The notes beneath the pieces were generated by a model that did no database searches, was not told the DNA's origin, and saw only the letters and a list, made by a program, of their open reading frames with translations. Shown piece after piece: positions 1-7,972 of a DNA stretch of 64,000 nt. Within the stretch, counting starts at the first letter, position 1. Every line of letters starts with the position of its first letter. This stretch comes from Faecalibacterium duncaniae (GTDB lineage Bacteria; Bacillota; Clostridia; Oscillospirales; Ruminococcaceae). The stretch spans positions 992,001 through 1,056,000 of the forward strand of contig NZ_CP048437.1 in assembly GCF_010509575.1 (NCBI RefSeq). Direction: 5' to 3'. Position numbers and translations under genes: made by a program.

Positions 1-858
1 CTTCGCAGGTATACCGAGTCCGAACTCATGGCCGCAGTCGTCGAGAGCTTTTACACTGCCTTCATTAAGACAGAAGCCCCGACTGATGAAATGCCATTCA
101 ATGAGGTGGATCCGGTACCACCCGGAGAAATGCGGAACCCGAACGAGTACAGCATGGGGCCGGGCCAGATCAATGTCATGGGGCCGGGTGAAAGCGTAGA
201 ATTTGCAAACCCGACGCACCCGAACGGCAGCTTCGACAAGTTCGCCGTAGCGATCAGTGCACAAGTAGGCGCCGCGCTGGAAATTCCCAGCGATCTGCTC
301 CTGAAATCCTTCAACGCCTCATACAGTGCGAGCCGTGCTGCTCTGCTGGAAGCGTGGAAGGCGTTCAAAATGCGCCGCGAATGGCTGGCGGACGACTTTT
401 GCCGCCCATGCTATGAAGTGTGGATGAGCGAAGCCGTGGCCCGTGGCCGCATATATGCGCCGGGCTTTTTCCAGAATCCAGCGATCCGCGCCGCGTATCT
501 CGGCAGCGAATGGCTCGGCCCGTCTCAGGGACAGCTCGATCCGGTGAAGGAAATCACGGCCGAGATCCTCGCGTGCAGTGAAGGCTTCTCCACTCACGAG
601 CAGAGCACGATCCGCTTAAACGGTGGCCAATGGGACAGCAATGTGGAACAGCTCAGACGTGAAAACGAAAAGCTCGGAGGCAATCAACCAGATCCGCACC
701 AGAGCGGCACCGGAACAGCGGAACCGGACGGCGAACAGGATCCGCCAGAAGGCGACGACAATCCACACAACCCCGAAACAGCTCGCAAGAGGGGCACGGT
801 GGCTCTCCGCAGTCTCGTGATCGGCGAGCAGATAAAGCAAACCATACAAGGAGGATAA
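1..858 (+). CDS. Phage portal protein, lambda GpB type (5' end outside window)
   Basis: This is the C-terminal part of a portal, the dodecameric ring at one capsid vertex through which DNA is packaged and to which the neck attaches. The reading frame is open from base 1, so the true start lies upstream; an internal ATG at 28 is not the start. Family features are the segment EIPSDLLL followed by YSASRAALLEAWKAF and then a PGF motif, the usual C-terminal pattern of lambda-type portals. The last 70 residues are acidic, proline-rich and probably disordered. It is followed four bases later by the protease gene, with AAGGAGG at 848-854 serving that gene. The assignment to the lambda family is firm by pattern, but the N-terminal half cannot be judged. 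Confidence 0.88.
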   Translation, partial: LRRYTESELMAAVVESFYTAFIKTEAPTDEMPFNEVDPVPPGEMRNPNEYSMGPGQINVMGPGESVEFANPTHPNGSFDKFAVAISAQVGAALEIPSDLLLKSFNASYSASRAALLEAWKAFKMRREWLADDFCRPCYEVWMSEAVARGRIYAPGFFQNPAIRAAYLGSEWLGPSQGQLDPVKEITAEILACSEGFSTHEQSTIRLNGGQWDSNVEQLRRENEKLGGNQPDPHQSGTGTAEPDGEQDPPEGDDNPHNPETARKRGTVALRSLVIGEQIKQTIQGG

Positions 859-862
859 GCCA

Positions 863-2113
863 ATGAAAACCAAACATAGCGGCCTAATCATGGGCCCGGC
901 TGCTGCTCCACAAGCTCCCACGGCGACAAAGTTCTGGAATATGGCCAGCACCGGCGACGACGAGGGAGAAATCACTCTCTACGGCGACGTTATGAGCCAG
1001 CAGCCCGTTGACTGGTGGACAGGCGAACCGGAGCCCGGCCTTTTCATCACACCGGAGGGCTTCATGGAGGATCTGGCAGCAGTCAAAGACAAGGGGCACA
1101 TCACCGTCAAGCTCAATAGCTGCGGCGGCGATCTCTACACCGGGATCGCAATCCACAACGCGCTGAAAGCTCTCAGCGGTGAGGTGAACGTCATTGTCGA
1201 GGGAATCGCGGCCAGCGCTGCGAGCGTTATCATGTGCGCGGGTGATACCGTGACCGTGTACCCCGGTTCCCTAATTATGATCCACGGCGTAAGCGTTATG
1301 CTCTGGGACTACATGAACATGCAGGACATGAAGCAACTTATGAAAGGCATGGACGCCAGCGAGCGGGCCGTGGCCGAGATTTACAACAGCAAGACAGGGA
1401 TCGAAGTCGATACTCTCCGCAGCATGATGACCAAGGAGACGTGGTTCACCGGCCGCGAAGCTCTGGAGAAGGGCTTCGCTGACGCGATCAAAGAGGACGA
1501 GGACGATCCAGAAATGAGCATGAGCGCCGACAGAAAGGTGCTTTTTGTTAATGGAGTACGCCACAATGTTGACGGGCTCCAGCATGTGCCGGGCACTATC
1601 CCGGTGAAAGCAATCGCGACTCCACCGGCTGCAAAGCCCGGAGCAAATAAAAAGAAGCCGACCACAAAGGCGGCAAAAAAAGAAGGAGGTAACAAACCTA
1701 TGGACGAGAAGGAACTGAGAGCAGCATACCCGGAGATCGTGGCCCAGATTGAGGCCAACGCAAGAACCGAAGCGCAGAACACTTCCAGCGAGGCTGTGGC
1801 GGCAGAGCGCCAGAGAATCGAGCAGATCGACTCGATCGCCGCCTCTATCCCGGATCAGCAGCTCGTACACGACGCCAAGTACGGCGACAACCCTTGCACA
1901 GCTCAGGAGCTTTGCTTCCGTGTTATGCAGGCCAGCGCAGCGTCAGGCCAGAATTTCCTCGCAGCATATCAGGCAGAGGGAGCAAAATCCGGAGCCGCAG
2001 ACGTAGGCGCAGCACCTAACGGCGGCACGCCTGCAAGCGCTCAGGAACAGGACGCAGCAGACATTCAGGCGGTAGTTTCCGCCTATAACCAGACCAAAGG
2101 AGGTATGAAGTAA
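863..2113 (+). CDS. ClpP-like head maturation protease fused to scaffold domain
   Basis: This 416-residue protein corresponds to lambda gpC: an S49/ClpP-like serine protease that trims head proteins during prohead maturation. Residues about 35-215 carry the ClpP fold pattern. The likely nucleophile is Ser118 in GIAASAAS and the likely general base is His141 in LIMIHGVSV; the region SCGGDLYTGIAI is the usual substrate-strand and glycine element. After a lysine-rich linker (residues about 255-278) comes a Glu/Gln/Ala-rich tail, residues 280-416, that looks like a scaffold. The tail can also be made alone from an internal start at 1700. The stop TAA overlaps the ATG of the next gene by one base, so translation is probably coupled. 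Confidence 0.9.
   Translation: MKTKHSGLIMGPAAAPQAPTATKFWNMASTGDDEGEITLYGDVMSQQPVDWWTGEPEPGLFITPEGFMEDLAAVKDKGHITVKLNSCGGDLYTGIAIHNALKALSGEVNVIVEGIAASAASVIMCAGDTVTVYPGSLIMIHGVSVMLWDYMNMQDMKQLMKGMDASERAVAEIYNSKTGIEVDTLRSMMTKETWFTGREALEKGFADAIKEDEDDPEMSMSADRKVLFVNGVRHNVDGLQHVPGTIPVKAIATPPAAKPGANKKKPTTKAAKKEGGNKPMDEKELRAAYPEIVAQIEANARTEAQNTSSEAVAAERQRIEQIDSIAASIPDQQLVHDAKYGDNPCTAQELCFRVMQASAASGQNFLAAYQAEGAKSGAADVGAAPNGGTPASAQEQDAADIQAVVSAYNQTKGGMK
1700..2113 (+). CDS. Nested capsid scaffold protein (in-frame internal start)
   Basis: An ATG at 1700 lies in the same frame as the protease and is preceded by AGAAGGAGGT at 1681-1690, as strong a ribosome binding site as any in the operon. It would give a 137-residue protein beginning MDEKELRAAYPEIVAQIEAN, predicted to be largely helical and rich in Ala, Gln and Glu, as expected for a scaffold. 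Lambda makes its scaffold Nu3 in the same way from within gene C. The sequence shows the site and frame directly; that both products are made is an inference from the lambda precedent. Confidence 0.75.
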   Translation: MDEKELRAAYPEIVAQIEANARTEAQNTSSEAVAAERQRIEQIDSIAASIPDQQLVHDAKYGDNPCTAQELCFRVMQASAASGQNFLAAYQAEGAKSGAADVGAAPNGGTPASAQEQDAADIQAVVSAYNQTKGGMK

Positions 2114-2520
2114 TGAGTAAAAGACTCGACGAGACGATCGGGGCCGTAGGCTTCGACAACCTGATCAATGGCCAGTACCCGCCCGCAGAGGTTTTAACTG
2201 TGAAGATCCGCAAGGAAGCCACAGAAGCCAAAATCTACAAGCGCGGCACTGTTCTGGCACTCTCCGCCGGTACAGCAGGCGACGGCTTGCGTGTAATTCT
2301 CGGTACCACTGCGAAAAGCAACGAGACGCTGACGGCCAACTGCGTGCTGGCTGACGACGTGGAAGTCGGAACGGCTTCCGACGCGGTGGCGACTGCATAC
2401 CGTACCGGCCATTTTAACGAGAACAGCCTGATCACTGACAACAGCCATGCGATCAGCGAAACGGACAAGGAAGCGCTCCGCTCTGCCGGAATCCTGCTCT
2501 CTGACGCCGTAGCATACTAA
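2113..2520 (+). CDS. Head decoration protein, lambda gpD family
   Basis: This 135-residue protein sits between the protease-scaffold and the major capsid protein, which is where lambda-type phages carry their trimeric decoration protein (HDPD family). The segment KIRKEATEAKIYKRGTVLAL followed by a GTAGDGL turn and a C-terminal EALRSAGILLSDAV matches the family's beta-tulip core and its end. The protein stabilises the expanded shell by capping three-fold positions. Its ATG overlaps the previous stop codon (TAATG). No unusual features are visible. Confidence 0.82.
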   Translation: MSKRLDETIGAVGFDNLINGQYPPAEVLTVKIRKEATEAKIYKRGTVLALSAGTAGDGLRVILGTTAKSNETLTANCVLADDVEVGTASDAVATAYRTGHFNENSLITDNSHAISETDKEALRSAGILLSDAVAY

Positions 2521-2540
2521 AAAACAAGGAGGACAGACAA

Positions 2541-3617
2541 ATGGCTTTTAATTTTTATGATACCCACACACTGCTCGCCTCCGTGCAGCAGCTCCCGCCG
2601 CTTCACTCTTTCCTTTTGGATCGCTATTTCCCTACTAACGCCGCCTCTGACGTGTTCGCCACTGACGACGTGCTGGTGGAATACCGCAAGGGATCCAAGA
2701 AAGCAGCACCTTTTGTAGCACCTCGCAAGGGCGGAATCACGATCCTGCGCGAAGGCTACACCATGAAGCGCTTCACTCCGGCGTATATTGCACCGAAGCG
2801 CCCACTCTCCATTGACGACCTGAAAAAGAGAGGCTTCGGGGAGGCTCTTTATACTAACCTGACTCCGGCCCAGAGACAGGGCGTGATCATGCTCGGAGAT
2901 CTCGACGAACTCCGCGACATGAACACCCGCAGAAAAGAGGCCATGGCTGCCGAGGTAATCTTCACCAACGGCTGCATTATGCACGAGTACACGAACGACC
3001 TCGGCACTTACGAGGAAAAGGAAGTCCGTTACTATGACGGCACCAGCAACCCGGCAAAATATACCCCTTCCGCAGACTGGGCCGACACTGAGGCAGGCGG
3101 CAAGCAGATGATCGACGACGTGGCCGCCATGATCTCCATGTTGAGCAAAAGAGGGCTCCCTGCGACTGAGTGCCTCATGGCTCCAGACGTTGCGGATCTT
3201 TTCCTCCGCAATCCGTGGATCCTGAAACTGCTCGACAACCGCAACTACAATATCGGAGGCGTAGATCCTGAGACTCTGCCTGCCGGTGCTTCCAAGATCG
3301 CCCGCCTGAATATCAAGGGCCGAATGATCGACTTCCTCACTTATGAGGACACATACACCGAGCTGGACGGAACTGTAAAGCAGTATATCCCGCAGGGCAT
3401 GATCGCGGTAGGCGCTCCGGCTGCTGGCCGTACTGTTTACGGCGCGATCACTCAGGTGGAGCAGGCCGACGGTGAGTTCCATACTTACACCGGCGTGAAC
3501 GTGCCGAAGTATATCAGCGACGCTGCTCACAACATCCGCGAGCTCACTCTCAGCTCTGCGCCGCTGCCTATGCCTAACAACGAGTGCCCGTTCAGCGTGG
3601 CGAAAGTTATCAACTAA
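2541..3617 (+). CDS. Major capsid protein, lambda gpE family
   Basis: A 358-residue shell protein of the phage capsid E family (HK97 fold). The N-terminus FNFYDTHTLLASVQQLPP, the segment APRKGGITILREGYTMKRF and the central IDDLKKRGFGE with the later LNIKGRMIDFLTYEDTY are in the order expected of the family. A clear AAGGAGGA precedes the ATG. It lies directly after the decoration gene, so the order protease-scaffold, decoration, shell is that of lambda C-Nu3-D-E. Length is close to that of lambda gpE (341 residues). Confidence 0.88.
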   Translation: MAFNFYDTHTLLASVQQLPPLHSFLLDRYFPTNAASDVFATDDVLVEYRKGSKKAAPFVAPRKGGITILREGYTMKRFTPAYIAPKRPLSIDDLKKRGFGEALYTNLTPAQRQGVIMLGDLDELRDMNTRRKEAMAAEVIFTNGCIMHEYTNDLGTYEEKEVRYYDGTSNPAKYTPSADWADTEAGGKQMIDDVAAMISMLSKRGLPATECLMAPDVADLFLRNPWILKLLDNRNYNIGGVDPETLPAGASKIARLNIKGRMIDFLTYEDTYTELDGTVKQYIPQGMIAVGAPAAGRTVYGAITQVEQADGEFHTYTGVNVPKYISDAAHNIRELTLSSAPLPMPNNECPFSVAKVIN

Positions 3618-3644
3618 GCGTACCGAGTAGAAAGGAGCAAAACC

Positions 3645-4049
3645 ATGAGAAAAATCAGGGTAACAGTGGGAACCGTCGGCTATTATGACGCCAAGCACGC
3701 CCACAAGAGAATGACAGCAGCGGATGGCCCGTTTGAGTGCGAGGACACTCAGGCGGAACACTTCGTCTCTGCTGGTGTCGCTGAATACGTCGGCGGCGCA
3801 ATCGAAGTAGACGAGGCGGACGAGCAGGAAGTGACCGGCCACCTTGCAAAGAGCCAGCTCGAAGAAATGACGATCCAGCAGCTCCAGAACCTCGCCGGGG
3901 ATCTCGGCGTTGACGTTACCGGCTGCAAAAAGAAAGCCGATTATGTGGACGCGATCGCAGCCGCAGAAGTAAACGCTGGCGGCATGGTTGATGACGAGGA
4001 CACAGACGGCGACGATCTCCCGGATCTGAACGCAGCAGATCCGGAATAA
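3645..4049 (+). CDS. Small head-neck protein with HeH/SAP-like helix (paralogue 1)
   Basis: A 134-residue acidic protein not assigned to a named family. Its N-terminal 50 residues contain GTVGYYD and a SAGVAEYVGG segment. Residues about 68-106 (LEEMTIQQLQNLAGDLGVDV then KKKADYVDAIAAAE) look like the short helix-extension-helix/SAP-type fold often found in small phage head genes. The C-terminus is Asp/Glu-rich. The following gene has the same two-part layout and appears to be a duplicate. The position after the capsid gene suggests a head-completion role, by location only. Confidence 0.6.
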   Translation: MRKIRVTVGTVGYYDAKHAHKRMTAADGPFECEDTQAEHFVSAGVAEYVGGAIEVDEADEQEVTGHLAKSQLEEMTIQQLQNLAGDLGVDVTGCKKKADYVDAIAAAEVNAGGMVDDEDTDGDDLPDLNAADPE

Positions 4050-4062
4050 TGGAGGTGAGCAC

Positions 4063-4389
4063 ATGATCCGAATGATCAAAGGCACCTACGGGCTCGTTAA
4101 AAACGGAACCGTGGAACCTATGACGAAACACTCTCCCGCCTTCTCTATCAACGCAACCCGCGAGGCTGAGCTGGTGGAGGCAGGCGTGGCCGTGTACGAG
4201 GCAGAGCCGGAAAACACCCCCTCGGAATACAACGGCCTGAACATGACGGAGCTCAGAGAAGCTGCAGCAGCGTATGGCGTAGACGCGAGCACAGTCCGCA
4301 GCAAAAAGGAAGTGATCGCCCTGATCGAAGCAGCCAAGGCAAAAGCCGACAGCTCCGCAGAAATCGAGGCGGAACCTTCCGAGGCGTAA
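4063..4389 (+). CDS. Small head-neck protein with HeH/SAP-like helix (paralogue 2)
   Basis: A 108-residue protein whose layout mirrors the preceding gene: an N-terminal GTYGLVKNG segment, then LVEAGVAVYE (compare FVSAGVAEYV in the neighbour), then a helix-extension-helix element LNMTELREAAAAYGVDAS with a KKEVIALIEAAK helix. The two genes are 13 bases apart. Function is not recognised. A duplication followed by divergence is the simplest reading. Confidence 0.6.
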   Translation: MIRMIKGTYGLVKNGTVEPMTKHSPAFSINATREAELVEAGVAVYEAEPENTPSEYNGLNMTELREAAAAYGVDASTVRSKKEVIALIEAAKAKADSSAEIEAEPSEA

Positions 4390-4393
4390 GCTC

Positions 4394-4720
4394 GTGAGCT
4401 TCAAAGACCAAATAAAGCAGGATCTCTCGGACGTTTTCCTGAATCTGGACGAGTTCGCAGACCTTCACCGGATCGAAGGGAACGAAGTCCCGGTGGTAAT
4501 TGACAGCGACATAATGGCCAAGCTGAGCAAAATCGGCGACAACCGTATTCACGGAATGGACGAGGCCGACATGGTAATCATGGGAAAAGCCTCCGATCTT
4601 CCGAAAAATCTGGATCCCGGCCGCCTTCTCAATCTGGACGGCCGCGAGGTGATCGTCGTCACTACCACGTCGGAAATGGGGCTCGTACAGATCGCGGTTC
4701 GCCAGAATCGCATGAGCTAA
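4394..4720 (+). CDS. Putative head-tail joining protein
   Basis: A 108-residue protein beginning MSFKDQIKQDLSDVFLNLDE, with a GTG start four bases after the previous stop. The pattern VFLN-x-DEFA-x-x-H-x-I-x-G then VVIDSD is one I associate with small neck or head-tail joining proteins of contractile-tailed Firmicute phages, and the position between head and sheath genes fits. The upstream ribosome binding site is weak (GAGGCG), so translation probably depends on coupling to the previous gene. The exact role (stopper or adaptor) cannot be settled from sequence alone. Confidence 0.6.
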   Translation: MSFKDQIKQDLSDVFLNLDEFADLHRIEGNEVPVVIDSDIMAKLSKIGDNRIHGMDEADMVIMGKASDLPKNLDPGRLLNLDGREVIVVTTTSEMGLVQIAVRQNRMS

Positions 4721-4735
4721 GGAGGTGACGGCAGC

Positions 4736-5365
4736 ATGACACTGGTAAACAGTATCGACAAAATAGTGAGCTGGCTCACTGAAAACGTATGCAGCAAGAT
4801 CACCCTCAAACTGCCGGACGACTACCGGAACGACACCGGCTACGACGTCGTAATGGTGAACCCTGCGGCGTTCCCTTTATACGTTCCGGGAAAGGATCGA
4901 CTACCACCAAACGTGGCCGCTCCGATCCCTTCTGTCTGCGTGCAGCTCATGGAAGGAAGCGACGAGCTCATTCAGAAAAAGAGGCAGCTCCAGATCCGGC
5001 TCTGCCTCGCCTGCTGGAATCCCGGCCAACACGGCGGGGAGATTTTCAACCCTCGCGAAAATGCGAAGGCAACCGGCGGCTACTCCTACTACGTCAATAC
5101 CGGAGAAGCTGCCAAAACATACTCGCGAAATATGGACGGCTGGCGCGACTGCTACAATCTGGCCGACCTCGTGCTCCGCGAGATTGAAACTGCGGAATAT
5201 ATCGCAGGCCATAGGCTCGTAAAAGAGCAAGGGATCAAGTTCGGCCCGTTCACAGAGGACGGCAATGTCTGGGACTACTACCCGTACTGGCATAGCTGGA
5301 TCAGCTTCGCGCTGGAAATCGGAACGACTCCGGCAATCCCGCAAGAATACGAAAAATTTTTATAA
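4736..5365 (+). CDS. Putative neck/tail terminator protein
   Basis: This 209-residue protein precedes the sheath gene, where phages of this type place the tail-completion protein. No domain was recognised. It is rich in aromatic residues (WRDCYNLADLVLREIE and WDYYPYWHSWISFALEIG), consistent with a compact alpha-beta fold such as a tail terminator. It has a strong AAGGAGGTGACGG before its ATG. The role is inferred from position. Confidence 0.55.
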   Translation: MTLVNSIDKIVSWLTENVCSKITLKLPDDYRNDTGYDVVMVNPAAFPLYVPGKDRLPPNVAAPIPSVCVQLMEGSDELIQKKRQLQIRLCLACWNPGQHGGEIFNPRENAKATGGYSYYVNTGEAAKTYSRNMDGWRDCYNLADLVLREIETAEYIAGHRLVKEQGIKFGPFTEDGNVWDYYPYWHSWISFALEIGTTPAIPQEYEKFL

Positions 5366-5378
5366 GGAGGACTAAAAC

Positions 5379-6848
5379 ATGGCATATTTGCATGGCGCAT
5401 ATGGCGAAATCGGCGAAAGTAAAGTGGCTTCCGTCACTCAGGCCGACGTGGTGGCCGCGTATATCGGCACCGCACCGGTGAACCTGATCAGGGGTTACGC
5501 TGACAAGGATCTCGTTAATATGCCGGTAAAAGTAACCAATATGAGCGAAGTCCAGAGCCTCGTCGGCTACTCCGACGACTGGGAAACATTCACCCTCGGT
5601 TCTGCGTTCGCTGAGCACTTCGACAACACCGTCGGAAATGTGGGCCCGATCTATATCGTGAACGTGCTCGATCCTGCGGTTCATAAATCCGCACAGAAAA
5701 CCACCAAGGCCCTGACCTTCACCGACGGCAAGGCAGAGTTTGAGAGTGACAAGATCATTCTCGACACCTTCGCGATCGCAGACAAGGCCGAGGGCGTGGA
5801 CTATGCTCTCTCTTATAGCATGGCAAAGCACACCGTAACCGTGACGCTGCTCAAAGAGACTGACGGGGCCGAACTCTCCGCAACCTTCAACACCGTGGAC
5901 ACTTCCAAGGTGCAGGCGGCCGACATTATCGGCGAGAAAACCGAAACCGGAGAATATACCGGACTGGCTTCCATGGCTCTGCTCTACCAGTACCACAACG
6001 TCGTACTCAATATTCTGGCAGCTCCGGGCTGGAGCCATATCCCGGCCGTATATAAGGCCATGGTGAGCACTATCCAGAAACTCAACGGCCACTGGGACGG
6101 CTTCGTTCACGCTGACGTTCCTCTGGAGGACAAAGGAACCAAGATCGACACACTCGCAAAGGCTCAGAAATGGGCTATTGACAACGGCTACACCAGCGAG
6201 TTCTCGAAGGTATACTGGCCTAAAATTAAGGACGGCAGCGGCCGGATCTTCTGGCTGTCCACAGTAGGCGCCGCCACTATGCAGCGCGTAGACCTGAGCC
6301 ACGACGGCGTTCCGTTTGAATCTCCGTCCAACAAGGAAATCATGGCCACGAGCCAGTATTTCGGTGAGGACTCCAAGAGCCGCGGCTTCGATCAGGAAAC
6401 TGCGAACAAGCTCAACGAAAAAGGAATCACAACGGCCTGCTTCTGGGGTGGCCGCTGGGTATTGTGGGGCCCTCATACTGCTGCGTACAAGTACAACGGC
6501 AGCATGGACGCCCGCGCAATCTTCGATGTAAATATCCGTATGCTGGAGCATATCACGAACAGCTTCCAGAAGGATCACGGAACTGAGATCGACAGCCCTA
6601 TGACTCCACAGGACAAGGACAGCGTGCTGAATTTTGAAAAGGAAAAGCTCGACACCCTTCTGGGAATCGGTGCCCTGATCGGTACCCCGTCCGTGGAATT
6701 TGTGGAGAGCGCGAACCCTACCAGCAACATGCTGAACGGTGACTTCGTTTGGGACTTCTCCGTAACTAACACGCCTCCGTTCAAGTCTGGCACCGCTCGC
6801 GTATGCTACACAGACGAAGGCTTCCAGTCCTTTTTTGCTACTGAATAA
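5379..6848 (+). CDS. Contractile tail sheath protein
   Basis: A 489-residue sheath subunit of the Mu L/P2 FI type. Opening residues MAYLHGAYGEIGESK and the segment VVAAYIGTAPVNLIRGY match the start of sheath proteins, and the C-terminal third (IFDVNIRMLEHITNSFQKD, then DSVLNFEKEKLDTLLGIGAL) matches the conserved sheath core and the handshake arm. Sheath subunits polymerise around the tube and contract on infection. It is immediately followed by the tube gene, the standard pairing that makes this a myovirus-type tail. Confidence 0.93.
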   Translation: MAYLHGAYGEIGESKVASVTQADVVAAYIGTAPVNLIRGYADKDLVNMPVKVTNMSEVQSLVGYSDDWETFTLGSAFAEHFDNTVGNVGPIYIVNVLDPAVHKSAQKTTKALTFTDGKAEFESDKIILDTFAIADKAEGVDYALSYSMAKHTVTVTLLKETDGAELSATFNTVDTSKVQAADIIGEKTETGEYTGLASMALLYQYHNVVLNILAAPGWSHIPAVYKAMVSTIQKLNGHWDGFVHADVPLEDKGTKIDTLAKAQKWAIDNGYTSEFSKVYWPKIKDGSGRIFWLSTVGAATMQRVDLSHDGVPFESPSNKEIMATSQYFGEDSKSRGFDQETANKLNEKGITTACFWGGRWVLWGPHTAAYKYNGSMDARAIFDVNIRMLEHITNSFQKDHGTEIDSPMTPQDKDSVLNFEKEKLDTLLGIGALIGTPSVEFVESANPTSNMLNGDFVWDFSVTNTPPFKSGTARVCYTDEGFQSFFATE

Positions 6849-6862
6849 GGAGGTGCAGAACA

Positions 6863-7372
6863 ATGGCAAAATGGCTCGATATTAAAGGCCCGGTAGTGGC
6901 CGACACTGTATACGCGGACAGCACTCTGGTGGCGAAGGACGTCTCCTTCACTCTGCCCGGTATTGAATTTTTAACCGCTGACGTGCAGGCCATGGGTAAC
7001 ATGACCGTGCCACTGATCGGACTTCTGGAGAACATGGAGCTCTCCATTACAAAGATCGGCGTAGACAACGGCCTGCGCCGCATGAACCGCCTTGAAAAGC
7101 AGAGCTTCGAGTTCCGCTGGGTTCAGAATGTCGTAAAATCCGACGGATCCACCGCACCCGAAGGCTGCAAGGCTTTTGTGCGTACTATGCCGGCATCCTT
7201 CCCTGAATTGGGCGTCGAAGTTGGCAGCGCAACCGAAGCCGAGAACGCTTACAACGTGACAAGGCTCCAGATCTACGCAAATGGCGTCGAGATCTGCTGC
7301 GTTGACCGTTTGGCTCAGATCCTCCGTATCAACGGCAAGGACTACATGAGCCAGATCAACAACCTGCTTTAA
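6863..7372 (+). CDS. Major tail tube protein
   Basis: A 169-residue tube protein of the FII (Mu M) family, which builds the rigid inner tube through which DNA passes. Family pattern: GIEFLTADVQAMGNM near residue 35, MELSITKIGVDNGLRRM around residue 55, and a C-terminal strand GVEICCVDRLAQILRING. It follows the sheath by 14 bases and is closed by a strong terminator, so tube and sheath mRNA may be more abundant than the genes downstream. Confidence 0.92.
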   Translation: MAKWLDIKGPVVADTVYADSTLVAKDVSFTLPGIEFLTADVQAMGNMTVPLIGLLENMELSITKIGVDNGLRRMNRLEKQSFEFRWVQNVVKSDGSTAPEGCKAFVRTMPASFPELGVEVGSATEAENAYNVTRLQIYANGVEICCVDRLAQILRINGKDYMSQINNLL

Positions 7373-7395
7373 TGCAGTAATCAAAAATAACCACG

Positions 7396-7429
7396 GCCCG
7401 CCGGTCAAGTCACTGGCGGGCTCTTTTTT
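7396..7429 (+). terminator. Intrinsic terminator after the tail tube gene
   Basis: GCCCGCC (7396-7402) pairs with GGCGGGC (7415-7421), with three more inner pairs and a six-base loop, followed by TTTTTT at 7424-7429. It lies 24 bases after the tube stop codon and ahead of the chaperone gene. Because no promoter is evident before 7448, partial read-through is likely, giving a step-down in expression. Confidence 0.85.
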
Positions 7430-7447
7430 GTTTGAAAGGAGAACAAA

Positions 7448-7855
7448 ATGAACGGAACCCTCACTCTGAAAAATCCCGTGATGATCAACGGGGACAAAAT
7501 CACAGAAATGAAGTACGACACGAACGAGATCGACGGCGTGCTTTTCGCAACTGCTGAGGCAAAGAGAAAAGCGGCTGCAGGTATGAAGAACCTGTCCGTG
7601 TCCGCAGCGGCAGAGTTCGACTTCGGCCTCCACCTCTACCTCGGCTATGCTGCGATCGTGGCCGTGAATCCGACTTATGACTTTTCCGATCTGGAGCGCA
7701 TGAAGGGCGCGGACGTTGTGGAGGTAATGGCCCTCGGCCGAAATTTTATGCTGAAATCGGAGCCGGAACCACAGGAAAACGACTCCGCAGAGCCTACCGC
7801 GACTACGCCAGAGTCTACCACACCAGCACGACAGAGCTCGAAAAAAAGCGAGTAA
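7448..7855 (+). CDS. Tail assembly chaperone (short form)
   Basis: A 135-residue protein with the pattern of the E/41/14 chaperone family: GTLTLKNPVMINGDKITEMKYD, then an Ala/Lys-rich helix and EVMALGRNFML. It sits between tube and tape measure, the invariant place for tail chaperones. The last 32 residues after FMLKSE are low-complexity (Glu, Pro, Ser, Thr) and look like out-of-frame reading, which supports a -1 frameshift at 7741-7747 that would replace this tail with a more protein-like one ending at 7968. Confidence 0.82.
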   Translation: MNGTLTLKNPVMINGDKITEMKYDTNEIDGVLFATAEAKRKAAAGMKNLSVSAAAEFDFGLHLYLGYAAIVAVNPTYDFSDLERMKGADVVEVMALGRNFMLKSEPEPQENDSAEPTATTPESTTPARQSSKKSE

Positions 7856-7968
7856 CTGACTTCATCATAGAGTATGCAGAAGCGGCCGAGGATCTCGCAG
7901 CCGAAAAAAAACGCGCTGAGAAAAATCGGCCGCTAAACATAAGGAGGCCAAAGCACACAAGGAGGTGA
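7448..7968 (+). CDS. Tail assembly chaperone, -1 frameshift extension form
   Basis: If ribosomes slip back one base on A-AAT-TTT (7741-7747), the first 100 codons of the chaperone continue for 73 codons in the -1 frame to TGA at 7966-7968, giving about 173 residues. The extension reads YAEIGAGTTGKRLRRAYRDY and then a charged helical stretch ending in EKNRPLNIRRPK, much more protein-like than the zero-frame end. Such fused products (lambda G-GT, P2 E-E') are a conserved feature of this tail position. The product is inferred; the site and open frame are seen. Confidence 0.68.
7741..7747 (+). promoter_or_regulatory. Candidate -1 ribosomal frameshift slippery site
   Basis: The heptamer A-AAT-TTT is in the correct register (zero-frame codons AAT and TTT), so both tRNAs can re-pair as AAA and TTT after slipping. 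It follows the X-XXY-YYZ rule and resembles the retroviral A-AAU-UUA site. The -1 frame is then open for over 200 bases. No specific stimulatory structure was worked out. Confidence 0.65.
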
Positions 7969-7972
7969 GGAC

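Noticed and set aside
2517..4085. A 522-codon minus-strand frame opposite the capsid gene
   Set aside because: It is a shadow of the major capsid gene; all head genes run on the plus strand without gaps.
7840..7847. Run of seven A residues as the frameshift site of the chaperone
   Set aside because: In the zero frame it reads G-AAA-AAA, so the first slip would mispair, and the protein-like -1 frame begins about 90 bases earlier at the A-AAT-TTT site.
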